Assembly (NCBI RefSeq): GCF_014199415.1
Contig: NZ_JACIJN010000009.1
Coordinates: forward strand, 62,001-126,000
Reading direction: 5' to 3'
DNA: 64,000 nucleotides
From: Sphingomonas endophytica
Lineage (GTDB): Bacteria; Pseudomonadota; Alphaproteobacteria; Sphingomonadales; Sphingomonadaceae
In this document: positions 32,918 to 41,380 of the stretch, in pieces
Layout of the letters: each line of letters starts with the position of its first letter
Position numbering within the stretch: the first letter of the stretch is position 1
Made by a program: the position numbers and the translations under genes
The notes under the pieces: model-generated
The model's database searches: none
What the model was told of the DNA's origin: nothing
The model's input: the letters and a program-made list of their open reading frames with translations, nothing else

Positions 32918-33625
32918 CTACCCGCCCGCTGGCGGCTCGATCAGCGTCAGCACGTTGACGATCAGCCCGCGCATCGCCGCATGCGCGCCATCGGCGTCGC
33001 CCGCGAGGATCGCATCCCGCACGGCGGTATGTTCGGCGATATTGGCGGTGCGGCCTGCGATCTGGTTGGTGAAGCGGATCGAGGTGCGCAGCGCGGTGCT
33101 GACCATTTCGCGGAACTGAAGAAAGAACGGATTGTTCGACGCGCGGAGGACCGCGACGTGGAAGGCGATGTCGGAATCGAGCGGGTCGTCCTCGCCGCGC
33201 TCGGCGGCGACCATCCGCGCCAGCCCCGCCGAAATCGCTGCCTGCTGTGCCTCGCTTGCCCCGCACGCCGCCAGCGCCGCCGCCTCCGGCTCGACGCCGA
33301 CGCGCAATTCGTTGAAGTGCCGCAGCAGGTCGATCGACGCTTCCCGCTCCAGCAACCAGCGCAGCACGTCGGGGTCGAGCAGGTTCCACGATTCCTCGGG
33401 AAGGACGAACGTCCCCTGCTTCGGCCGCGCGCCCAGCAATCCCTTGGCGGCCAGCATCTTCACCGCCTCGCGCGTCACCGAGCGGCTGACGCCATGCTCG
33501 CGCACGATATCGGCCTCGTTGGGGAAGGGCTTGTCGGCATAGTCGCCGACGACGATTGCACGGCCCAGCGTCTCGTGAAGGCCATAGGTCAGGTTCCGAC
33601 CGAAAGCGTGCTGCACCGACGACAT
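32918..33625 (-). CDS. GntR-family regulator, FadR/FCD subfamily
   Basis: About 235 residues from the ATG at 33625 (MSSVQHAFGRNLTYGLHETL). The winged helix (about 10-75) has SVTREAVKMLAAKGLLGARP and GTFVLPEESWNLLDPDVLRW, and the FCD ligand domain (about 90-225) has DIAFHVAVLRASNNPFFLQF with metal-binding histidines. The frame is open to an ATG at 33715, but the extra 30 residues do not look like this family. Sugar acid or uronate metabolism is usual for the group; the effector cannot be fixed. Confidence 0.87.
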   Translation of the reverse strand: MSSVQHAFGRNLTYGLHETLGRAIVVGDYADKPFPNEADIVREHGVSRSVTREAVKMLAAKGLLGARPKQGTFVLPEESWNLLDPDVLRWLLEREASIDLLRHFNELRVGVEPEAAALAACGASEAQQAAISAGLARMVAAERGEDDPLDSDIAFHVAVLRASNNPFFLQFREMVSTALRTSIRFTNQIAGRTANIAEHTAVRDAILAGDADGAHAAMRGLIVNVLTLIEPPAGG

Positions 33626-33758
33626 TCTCCCCTGTACGGCATCATCGCGCCGCGTGGCGGTAACGTAACCCGACGCAACGGCTGCGCCCAGCATAATCGG
33701 CAATAATCTCATCAATGTGTGTGCATTGCAGCATTGTAACTTGCAGCCGGCCTATAAG

Positions 33759-33773
33759 CGGACATATTGTCCG
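33759..33773. promoter_or_regulatory. Palindromic operator candidate upstream of the efflux operon
   Basis: CGGACA-TAT-TGTCCG is a perfect inverted repeat 57 bases before the HlyD-family start. TTGCAG at 33741-33746 could be the -35 element and the palindrome covers the expected -10 region. The TetR-family gene at the far end of the operon is the obvious candidate to bind it. The core GGACA-N3-TGTCC recurs at 52750-52762 upstream of cyoA. Confidence 0.55.
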
Positions 33774-33829
33774 GTTAGAACCCGTGGACGGCGCAGCGGC
33801 GCCGACCGGCATCAAGCGGAATTGAACAC

Positions 33830-35002
33830 ATGGCAGAAGCGGCCGAGCCCTCGAACGAACCCGCAGCCGACGCCAAGGCAGTGTCGGCCGACCAGCCGAC
33901 CCGCCGCAAGCTGAGCGGCCGCGCCAAGACGATCCTGATCGTCGTCGCGCTCGCCGTGTTGGCGACAGGGACGATCTGGTACCTGCGCTACCAGGCGACC
34001 GGACAATATATGCAGGACACCAACGACGCGCAGGTGCGTGCCGACATGGTCGTCGTCGCGCCGCGTGTCGCGGGGTACGTCGCGGAGGTGTTCGTCACCG
34101 ACAATCAGGACGTCCGCGCCGGTCAGCCGCTGGTCCGCATCGATCCCCGCAACTCGCAGGCGCAGGCCGCGCAGGCCGAAGCGCAGATCGCGGTCGCCGA
34201 CGCGCAGGCTGACAGCGCCCGCGCGCAGGTCCGCGAGCAATATGCCGCGATCGACCAGGCGCGCGCGCAGCTCGCCTCCGCGCGCGAAAAGGCCGCGCAT
34301 GACGCTGCCGAGGTCGCGCGCTATCGTCCGCTTGCCGCCTCAGGCGCGGAGACCCGCCAGCAACTCGCGCAGCTCCAGCTCGCCGCGCAGCAGTCCGCGC
34401 AGGCGGTGCGTGCACAGGAAGCCGCGGTCGCGATGCAGCAACGTCGCGTCGCCACCTTCGAGACGCAGATCAAGCAGGGCCTCGCGCAGGCGCAGGCCGC
34501 CCGCGCGCAGCAAAGCGCCGCCAGCGTCGACCTCAACGCCACGCTGATCCGCGCCGCGATCGACGGACGCGTCGGCGACAAGACCGTCAACGTCGGCCAA
34601 TATGCCGGCACCGGCACGCGGCTGATGTCGCTGGTGCCGCTCGACAAGCTCTATATCACCGCCAACTTCAAGGAGACTCAGCTCGCGCTGATGCGCCCCG
34701 GTCAGCCGGCCGAGATCAAGGTCGATGCGCTCGACGGGATCAAGCTGAAGGGCCGCGTCGCCAGCTTCTCGCCCGGCACCGGGGCGCAATTCTCGTTGCT
34801 GCCGCCGCAGAATGCGACCGGTAATTTCACCAAGATCACGCAGCGCGTGCCGGTGCGGATCGCACTGGAGGCGACGCCGCAGACCCGCCGCCTGCTCGTC
34901 CCCGGCCTGTCGGTCGAGGTGACGGTGGATACCCGCTCGGCGAAGGACGAGATCGAGCGGCTGCGCGACGAGCAACGCAAGGCCAACCGGCAGGAGCGCT
35001 GA
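33830..35002 (+). CDS. HlyD/EmrA-family membrane fusion protein
   Basis: A 390-residue periplasmic adaptor of a tripartite efflux pump. A cytoplasmic N-terminal tail, one membrane helix (about 34-52, TILIVVALAVLATGTIWYL), then biotinyl-lipoyl half (VVAPRVAGYVAEVFVTDNQD), a long coiled-coil hairpin (about 100-240, rich in Ala, Gln and Arg) and the second half (IRAAIDGRVGDKTVNVGQYA). TANFKETQLALMRPGQPAEI is an EmrA hallmark. Operon with the MFS pump and outer-membrane factor. Drugs or other hydrophobic compounds are likely substrates. Confidence 0.92.
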   Translation: MAEAAEPSNEPAADAKAVSADQPTRRKLSGRAKTILIVVALAVLATGTIWYLRYQATGQYMQDTNDAQVRADMVVVAPRVAGYVAEVFVTDNQDVRAGQPLVRIDPRNSQAQAAQAEAQIAVADAQADSARAQVREQYAAIDQARAQLASAREKAAHDAAEVARYRPLAASGAETRQQLAQLQLAAQQSAQAVRAQEAAVAMQQRRVATFETQIKQGLAQAQAARAQQSAASVDLNATLIRAAIDGRVGDKTVNVGQYAGTGTRLMSLVPLDKLYITANFKETQLALMRPGQPAEIKVDALDGIKLKGRVASFSPGTGAQFSLLPPQNATGNFTKITQRVPVRIALEATPQTRRLLVPGLSVEVTVDTRSAKDEIERLRDEQRKANRQER

Positions 35003-35004
35003 CG

Positions 35005-36588
35005 ATGGCCAGCGCGGCCCCCGGCGCTTCGGCCGCGAAGCGCAGCGACCTGCCCGCCGGCGGGGCGGAGCGCGCCGATCTCGGCGCGTGGCTCGCGGTC
35101 GCGGCGGGCACGCTCGGCGCGTTCATGGCGACGCTCGACATTTCGATCGTCAACTCCGCACTCCCCACCATCCAGGGCGAGATCGGCGCGAGCGGCACCG
35201 AGGGGACGTGGATCGCGACCGCCTATCTGGTCGCCGAGATCGTCATCATCCCGATGGCGGCGTGGCTGGAGCGGCTGCTGGGCCTGCGCACCTTCCTGCT
35301 GATCGCTGCGATCCTGTTCACGATCTTCTCGGTGATCTGCGGTGCGGCCGACACGCTGCCGCAGATGATCGTCGGCCGGATCGGTCAGGGCTTCACCGGC
35401 GGCGCGATGATCCCGACCGCACAAACGATCATCGCGCAGCGGCTGCCGCGCTCGCAACAGCCGATCGGCATCGCCGCCTTCGGGATGACCGCGATCATGG
35501 GACCGGTGCTCGGCCCGCTGATCGGCGGCTGGCTGACCGAGAACATCAGCTGGCACTATGCCTTCTTCCTCAACGTGCCGATCTGCGGCATCCTCGTTCT
35601 GCTACTGCTGATCGGGCTGCGCCACGAACCGTCGCGGCTGCACCTGATCCGCGAGGCCGACTGGCTGGGGATCGCCGGGCTGGCGCTCGGGCTCGGCGGC
35701 CTGACCGTCTTCCTTGAGGAAGGACAGCGCGAGCAATGGTTCTCGTCCGAGCTGATCCGCTACATGTTCGCGGTGACGGTGGTGGGCTTCGGGCTATTGC
35801 TCGCCGGACAATTCGTCTCGCGCCGCCCGGTCATCAAGCTGCGGCTGCTGCTCGACCGGCAGTTCGGCTCGGTGGCGATCATGGGCCTGGTGCTCGGCGT
35901 CGTGCTCTACGGCACCTCCTATGCGATCCCGCAGTTCCTCGCCGCGATCGCCAATTACAACGCGCTGCAATCAGGCAAGGTCGTGCTGCTCGCCGGCATC
36001 CCCAGCCTGTTCATGATGGCGATTGTCCCGATCCTGCTGGTGCGCGTCGACATCCGGCTCGCGGTCGGTGCGGGGCTGCTCATCATGGGCGCGTCGGCAT
36101 TGCTCGACGCCAATCTGACGATCGATTCGGTCGGCAGCGACTTCACCGAGTCGCAATTGCTGCGCGGCGTCGGGCAGATCCTCGCGATGCTGTTCCTCAG
36201 CCAGGCCGCGATCCGCTCCGTCCCGCCCGCCGAGGCCGGCGACGCCTCCGGACTGTTCAGCGCGATGCGCAACCTCGGCGGCAGCTTCGCGCTGGCCGGG
36301 ATCGCGATCCTTCAGGACCAGCGCTCGTGGTTCCACGCGCGACGGATCGAGGAATCGCTCAACGCCAATTCGGTGCGCGTGCAGGATTATATGGCCGCTA
36401 CCGCCGGCTCGCTCGGCGGACCGCAGACCGCAATCCGCGCGCTCGGCCAGCAGATACAGGGGCAGGCGCTGGTCATGACCTATAACGACATCTTCTGGAT
36501 CATGGGCATGGGCACGTTGGTCGTCCTCCCGCTCGTCTTCTTCCTTCGTCCGCTTCCCAAGGGCGCCGCGCCGGCGGCGATGCACTGA
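35005..36588 (+). CDS. DHA2-family MFS drug transporter, EmrB/QacA type
   Basis: A 527-residue, 14-helix drug:H+ antiporter. The first helix has LDISIVNSALPTIQGEIG (motif D1 region), with VAEIVIIPMAAWLERLLGLR (motif A) and GMTAIMGPVLGPLIGGWLTE (motif C, antiporter signature). It begins two bases after the adaptor stop; CAGGAG is the ribosome site. Together with the neighbours it forms an EmrAB-TolC-like pump across both membranes. The substrate is unknown. Confidence 0.93.
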   Translation: MASAAPGASAAKRSDLPAGGAERADLGAWLAVAAGTLGAFMATLDISIVNSALPTIQGEIGASGTEGTWIATAYLVAEIVIIPMAAWLERLLGLRTFLLIAAILFTIFSVICGAADTLPQMIVGRIGQGFTGGAMIPTAQTIIAQRLPRSQQPIGIAAFGMTAIMGPVLGPLIGGWLTENISWHYAFFLNVPICGILVLLLLIGLRHEPSRLHLIREADWLGIAGLALGLGGLTVFLEEGQREQWFSSELIRYMFAVTVVGFGLLLAGQFVSRRPVIKLRLLLDRQFGSVAIMGLVLGVVLYGTSYAIPQFLAAIANYNALQSGKVVLLAGIPSLFMMAIVPILLVRVDIRLAVGAGLLIMGASALLDANLTIDSVGSDFTESQLLRGVGQILAMLFLSQAAIRSVPPAEAGDASGLFSAMRNLGGSFALAGIAILQDQRSWFHARRIEESLNANSVRVQDYMAATAGSLGGPQTAIRALGQQIQGQALVMTYNDIFWIMGMGTLVVLPLVFFLRPLPKGAAPAAMH

Positions 36589-38033
36589 TGCGCCACGCTC
36601 TTCCGCTCCTCACGCTCGCGCTGCTCGGCGCGTGCACCGTCGGCCCCGATTACAAGGGGCCGCCCGCGGTCGCCTCCGACACGGTGGCGCGCGGCACGTT
36701 CGTCCGCGCCGCCGATCCGGCGCTGACTTCCGCGCCGGGGCTCGCGCGATGGTGGGAGACGCTCGCCGACCCGACGCTCAACGCGCTAGTCGACGACGCG
36801 CTCGCGCACAGCCCGACGATCGACGCTGCGCAGGCCAATCTCCGCGCTGCGCAGGAGCAATATCGCCAGCAACGTGCCGCGCGCCTGCCCTCGATCAGCG
36901 CCAGCGCTGTCTATCTCAACGCGCGGCTGCCCGGCACCAACCTCGGCGGCGGGCAGCAGGGCGGCGGCGACAGCGACACCACGCTCGACTTCTACAATCT
37001 CGGCGCGATGGCGTCGTGGGAGCCCGACCTGTTCGGCGGCGGGCGCCGCACGCTCGAACAGCAGCGCGCAACCGAAGGGCAGCGCTTCGCGCAACTCGCC
37101 GACGCGCAGGTCACGCTGTCGGCACAGGTCGCGCAAGCCTATGTCGCGCTCCGCGACGCGCAGGCCCGCGCGCGCCTCAACGCGCAATCGAGCGCGCTGC
37201 AACGCCGCCAGTTGACGCTGGTCGAGCAACGCTACGCCGCCGGCACCGCCTCGCAGCTGCAGGTCGAGCGGTTGCGTAACCAGCTCAACAGCACCGACGC
37301 GCAGACCATCCCGCTCGCCGCGCAGATCGACGAGTACAAGGGCCAGCTCGCGGTGCTCACCGGGCGCGCGCCGGGCGCGCTCGACCCGACGCTCGCCACC
37401 GTCGTCGCGGTGCCGCTGCCGCCCGCACAGGTCCCGATCGGCGATCCCGCTGCGCTGCTCCAGCACCGCCCTGACATCCGCGCCGCCGAACGCGCGCTGG
37501 CGGCGGGCAATGCGCAGATCGGTGTCGCCACCGCACGCAAATTCCCGTCGCTCAACCTGCTCGGCATCATCGGGCTCGGCGGCACCGGGGTCGGCGATGT
37601 GCTCGATCCGTCGAAGCTGGCGACGGTCGCCGCGCCGATGCTCAACTGGTCGTTCCTCGACTTCGGCCGCAACCGCGCCGCGGTCCGCCAGGCCGAGGCG
37701 CAGCGCGACGCCGCCGACGCGCAATATCGCCAGATCGTGCTGGAGGCATTGCAGGATGCCGAGACCAGCCTGTCGCGCTTCGGCAACGCCCGTCAGCAGC
37801 TCGCGCAATTGCTGCTCGCCGAGCAATCCGCGACCCGCGCTGCCGGGCTCAATGCGCAGCGCGTCGGGGCCGGCACCAGCACCTTGGTCGATCAGCTCGA
37901 TATCGAGCGCCAGCGGCTCTCCGCGACGATCGGCGCCGAACAGGGCCGTGCGCAGCTCACCAATTATTATATCGCGGTGCAGAAGAGTCTCGGGCTCGGC
38001 TGGACCGATCCGGCGGCGTCAGCGCGGCGATAG
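36588..38033 (+). CDS. Outer-membrane efflux lipoprotein, NodT family
   Basis: A 481-residue TolC-like channel. The signal MRHALPLLTLALLGACTVGP ends in a lipobox, and CTVGPDYKGP is the typical NodT/OprM N-terminus. Two OEP repeats follow (about 60-260 and 270-465) with the LARWWETLADPTLNALVDDAL and LLQHRPDIRAAERALAAGNA motifs. The ATG overlaps the MFS stop by one base. Its 3' end overlaps the convergent TetR gene by 15 bases. Confidence 0.93.
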   Translation: MRHALPLLTLALLGACTVGPDYKGPPAVASDTVARGTFVRAADPALTSAPGLARWWETLADPTLNALVDDALAHSPTIDAAQANLRAAQEQYRQQRAARLPSISASAVYLNARLPGTNLGGGQQGGGDSDTTLDFYNLGAMASWEPDLFGGGRRTLEQQRATEGQRFAQLADAQVTLSAQVAQAYVALRDAQARARLNAQSSALQRRQLTLVEQRYAAGTASQLQVERLRNQLNSTDAQTIPLAAQIDEYKGQLAVLTGRAPGALDPTLATVVAVPLPPAQVPIGDPAALLQHRPDIRAAERALAAGNAQIGVATARKFPSLNLLGIIGLGGTGVGDVLDPSKLATVAAPMLNWSFLDFGRNRAAVRQAEAQRDAADAQYRQIVLEALQDAETSLSRFGNARQQLAQLLLAEQSATRAAGLNAQRVGAGTSTLVDQLDIERQRLSATIGAEQGRAQLTNYYIAVQKSLGLGWTDPAASARR

Positions 38034-38594
38034 CCCCGCCATCACCAGCGCCAACGCCTCCTCCAGCAACGTCTGGCGGCGGCAGACCGGTGCGGGATTG
38101 ACCAGCGCGCCGAGCATCCGCATCGCGATCGCGAGTTCGTGCGCGCCCATCGTCGGCGCGAGCATCCCGTCGCGATGCCCCCGCGCGGCGAGCGGCACCA
38201 GCAGCCGTTCGAGCCGCGCGCGCAGATCGTCGAAGGCGGCGCGATTCTCGCCGTCCAGCGGCATGTCGATCGCCAGCCGCGCGAACAGCGCGGTCGCCTC
38301 GCGCCCCTCGACGACCAGCTTGGCGAGCGCGCGGTCCAGCGGCAACGTCGGGTCGATCAACGGCGCCATCCGGTCGATCTCGCGCTCGAACACTGCGAGC
38401 GCCAGCGCCATCCGGTCCTTGAAGTTGCGATAGAAGGTGCCGCGCCCGACTCCGGCGGCATCGGCCACCTCCTCCAGCGGCACGAAATAGCCCGAGCGCG
38501 CGAAACAGGCGCGTGCCGCCTCGATCAGCGCCCCGCGCCGTTCCAGCGCATCGCGCCGCATCGCGCGGGCGTTGGCGGTCGTTTCCTCGATCAT
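38019..38594 (-). CDS. TetR-family transcriptional repressor
   Basis: A 191-residue repressor. The helix-turn-helix (residues about 19-65) reads ALIEAARACFARSGYFVPLE then VADAAGVGRGTFYRNFKDRM. The C-terminal ligand domain is variable, as in the family. Start MIEETTANARAMRRDALERR. It converges on the efflux operon, so it most likely represses it, perhaps through the palindrome at 33759-33773. That link is inferred from position. Confidence 0.88.
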   Translation of the reverse strand: MIEETTANARAMRRDALERRGALIEAARACFARSGYFVPLEEVADAAGVGRGTFYRNFKDRMALALAVFEREIDRMAPLIDPTLPLDRALAKLVVEGREATALFARLAIDMPLDGENRAAFDDLRARLERLLVPLAARGHRDGMLAPTMGAHELAIAMRMLGALVNPAPVCRRQTLLEEALALVMAGLSPR

Positions 38595-38628
38595 CGGTCC
38601 AGCAAACCGCCCGTCGCCGCGGTTCCCG

Positions 38629-39345
38629 TCACTGCGCCGTGACGCGCACCGGCAAATGCCCAATCTTGCGCGCCAGCCCGGCGGGATCGGTCAGCTTTAC
38701 ATGTCCGACGCGCCATTGGAGGTCGCCCTCGCGCCGCGCCTGCTGCAACATCCGGTTGACGTGGACCGAGGTGAGCCCCAGCGCGTCGGCCAGCGTCTCC
38801 TGCGTCAACGGCAGGTCGAAGCCGTTGCCGGTCGCGCTGCCGTTGAGCGTCAGCCGCTCGTGCAGCTCCAGCAACAGGTCGCTGATCCGCTCCTGCGCGT
38901 TCAGCCGGCCGAGCCGCGTGATCTGCGCGAGCAGATGCCCCTCGTCCATCGCGCGGCTGATCGCATAGGCGACGTGCAGCGGCGACCCCGCCGCGGCCTG
39001 TGGCAACGGGCAAACCAGCACGTCGGACATCGCCACCACCGTCGACACCGCCAGCGCGTGCGGATGATCGCACGCGCCGATCAGGTCACCGGGCAACAGG
39101 AAGCTGAGGAACTGCCGCCGCCCGTCGGGCAACAGCCGCACGCGCGCCGCCCACCCGGACAGCAGCAGCTGCGCCTGCACGATCTCGCGCCCCTCGGTGA
39201 TGATGTCGCGGCGGACGCGCACCGCGCGGGCGTCCTCCATCGCCTGATCCAGCGCATCCAGCGCCGCGCCGTCGAGCGGGGCCAGCGCCATCAGGCGCGT
39301 CACCGCCATGCCGGGCGCATCGCTGCGCCGCTGTCCTCGGATCAT
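38629..39345 (-). CDS. Crp/Fnr-family transcriptional regulator
   Basis: A 238-residue regulator with a cyclic-nucleotide-binding-like fold (about 20-145; DGRRQFLSFLLPGDLIGACD is the roll motif) and a Crp-type winged helix (about 165-225; LPLTQETLADALGLTSVHVN). There is no N-terminal cysteine cluster, so it is not an Fe-S Fnr. The ATG overlaps the response-regulator stop (ATGA), making it the third gene of a kinase-regulator-Crp set. Confidence 0.9.
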   Translation of the reverse strand: MIRGQRRSDAPGMAVTRLMALAPLDGAALDALDQAMEDARAVRVRRDIITEGREIVQAQLLLSGWAARVRLLPDGRRQFLSFLLPGDLIGACDHPHALAVSTVVAMSDVLVCPLPQAAAGSPLHVAYAISRAMDEGHLLAQITRLGRLNAQERISDLLLELHERLTLNGSATGNGFDLPLTQETLADALGLTSVHVNRMLQQARREGDLQWRVGHVKLTDPAGLARKIGHLPVRVTAQ

Positions 39346-39725
39346 GTCACTCTCTCCAGTCCACACAGCGCGCGCACCGCGGCGATCACCGCTGCGCTGT
39401 CGAAGGGTTTGATGAGCAGCGGCACATCGCGCAGCCACTCGGGAAGCGTCCAGCCATCATAGCCGGTCAGGAAGAGGAACGGCACGCCCCGCGCCTTCAA
39501 CTGCTCAGCGATCGGATAGCACATTGCGGTGCCCAGATTGACGTCGAGCGTCGCGATGTCGATCGGCTCGCGCTCGATCAGCGCCAGCGCGTCGGCGACG
39601 CGTCCGACCGGCCCGACCACCACCATGCCATGCGCCTCGAGCGCGCGCTTCAGATCGGAGGCGATGAAATATTCGTCCTCGACGATCAGCAGGCGCCGGC
39701 CGGTCAGGGTGGGGGAGTCGGTCAG
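39342..39725 (-). CDS. Single-domain response regulator with a non-standard start codon
   Basis: A 127-residue receiver domain. The visible ATG at 39626 would cut off the first third; the frame continues upstream as LLIVEDEYFIASDLKRALEA, giving the acidic pair E16/D17, phospho-acceptor D61 (TLDVNLG), T87 and K106 (LIKPFD). No ATG, GTG or TTG exists in that stretch. A CTG at 39725 overlaps the kinase stop (CTGA) and an ATT lies at 39728; AGGAAGGA precedes both at good distance. Start is therefore CTG (or ATT). No output domain. Coupled to kinase and Crp genes. Confidence 0.82.
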   Translation of the reverse strand: MTDSPTLTGRRLLIVEDEYFIASDLKRALEAHGMVVVGPVGRVADALALIEREPIDIATLDVNLGTAMCYPIAEQLKARGVPFLFLTGYDGWTLPEWLRDVPLLIKPFDSAAVIAAVRALCGLERVT

Positions 39726-41278
39726 AATGGTCGTCCTTCCTCTTGCAGCGGCAGCGCGATCGCGCAGCGCACCCCGCCGCCCGCGAACGTCAACTGCGTT
39801 TCCGCACCATATTGATATGGCAACGCCTCACAGATCAATTCCGTGCCAAAGCCTTGACGGCAAGGGGAAATCGCCAAGGCGGGCACACCTTTTTCCGTCC
39901 AGGTCAGCCGAACGCCCTTTTTACCATCCTTGTCGGCATAGGTCGACCAGGCGACGTGCAGCCGCGCGCCGGGGCGCTTCAGCGCACCATATTTGACCGA
40001 ATTGATCGCAAGTTCGTGGATGGCGAGCCCGATCGCCTCCGCCGCGCGCGGCGGCAGCGGCACGTCCGGTCCGGCGATCGTCACTGCCTCGCCATCGGCG
40101 ACGCCGACGCTCAGCAGCTCGTCGCGGATCAGGTTTTCGAGATCGACGTTCCCGCTCGCGGTCTGGGTGACGATCGCCTGTGTCCGCGCCAGCGCGTCGA
40201 GCCGCCCGCGGAAATGGTCGGCCACATCGTCCAGCGTCCCGCCCGCCTCGACGGTGCGCGCGAAGACGGACCGGACCACCGTCAGGATGTTGCGGACGCG
40301 ATGCTGCAATTCCGCGACCAGCCGCCGCTGGCGTTCTTCGAGCAGATGCATGTCGTGAACGTCGGTGGCCGCGCCGAACCAGTGCGTCACTGACGAGGCC
40401 GCGGCGCGCCGCGGCACCTGCCGCATCAGGAACCAGCGATATTCGCCATCGCGGTCGCGCAGCCGCAATTGCTGCTCCAGCGACTCGTTGCACGTATAGG
40501 AGCGCCGGAACGCCGCCTCGGTCGCGGCGCGGTCCTCGGGGTGAACCGCCTCGAGCCAGCCCCAGTCGGCGGCGGTGCGCTCATCCTGCCCGGTGAGATC
40601 GGCCCATTGGCTTTCGCTCATCTTGTTGTTGCCGCTCTGGTCGGTGCGCCACAGCATCGCCGGGACCAGCTCCATGCTCACGCGGCGCATGTCCTCGCTC
40701 TCGCGCAGCGCCAGCTCGGCCCGCTTGCCGCCCAGCGCCTGGACGATCGCCGGCGCCAGCTCCTCCGCGGCCAGCCGGTCGATGTCGCGAAAGCCGCCGC
40801 TGCGGTTGCCGAGACCGATCACCCCGATCAGCTCGCCCTGCCGGCGCAGCGGCACGCCCAGGAACGATTGCAGCGGCGGATGCCCGTGCGGCGTGCCGAT
40901 CGCATCGGGGTGCGCGGCGGCGTCATTGGCGATCAGGCTGGCGTCATCATGGATCACGCGGCCATACAGGCCGTGGAGATCGAGATGGGTCGGCACCATC
41001 GTCTCCGCCCCGTCGGGCCAGACCTCGCGGAACACCTTCCACGCGCGGTCGCTGATCGCCAGATCGTGGAGCCGGTCGCGCGCCGGGGTCAGCTCCGCCA
41101 TGAAGCTGAACGACGCGCCGGTCAGGTCCTCGGCGACGGCGAGGCACAGCCGGCCGAGCGCCTCGTCGCTGGTCGCGCCCAGCGCCTCGTGGAAGATGCG
41201 GTTGATCGCCTGCAACACCGCATTCTTGCGCGCCAGTGTTTCGAGGAGGTCGGTCTCGTCATGTGTCTCGGCCCTCAC
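39722..41278 (-). CDS. HWE-family sensor histidine kinase with GAF and PAS domains
   Basis: A 518-residue cytoplasmic kinase. GAF domain about residues 20-185 (SFLGVPLRRQGELIGVIGLG), PAS/PAC about 195-315 (DGEYRWFLMRQVP), then the HWE kinase core with H326 in AELQHRVRNILTVV, the N-box AIHELAINSVKYGAL and the WTE motif. No membrane helix, so it senses an internal signal (redox, light or a small molecule; no chromophore residue can be named). It leads the set with the response regulator and Crp gene. Confidence 0.92.
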   Translation of the reverse strand: MRAETHDETDLLETLARKNAVLQAINRIFHEALGATSDEALGRLCLAVAEDLTGASFSFMAELTPARDRLHDLAISDRAWKVFREVWPDGAETMVPTHLDLHGLYGRVIHDDASLIANDAAAHPDAIGTPHGHPPLQSFLGVPLRRQGELIGVIGLGNRSGGFRDIDRLAAEELAPAIVQALGGKRAELALRESEDMRRVSMELVPAMLWRTDQSGNNKMSESQWADLTGQDERTAADWGWLEAVHPEDRAATEAAFRRSYTCNESLEQQLRLRDRDGEYRWFLMRQVPRRAAASSVTHWFGAATDVHDMHLLEERQRRLVAELQHRVRNILTVVRSVFARTVEAGGTLDDVADHFRGRLDALARTQAIVTQTASGNVDLENLIRDELLSVGVADGEAVTIAGPDVPLPPRAAEAIGLAIHELAINSVKYGALKRPGARLHVAWSTYADKDGKKGVRLTWTEKGVPALAISPCRQGFGTELICEALPYQYGAETQLTFAGGGVRCAIALPLQEEGRPF

Positions 41279-41380
41279 CGCCGCCTCCCTGCCGGTTGCC
41301 GCTCGCGCACGCGGTTCTGGACCAAAGCGAGACGGTTAGCGACCCGAAATGACGACCTTCCTCCGAAACGAACCCAAAGT

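Noticed and set aside
33626..33715. N-terminal extension of the GntR regulator to ATG 33715
   Set aside because: The 30 extra residues look like untranslated leader and do not belong to the family; the start at 33625 is preferred, though the weak spacing of its ribosome site leaves doubt.
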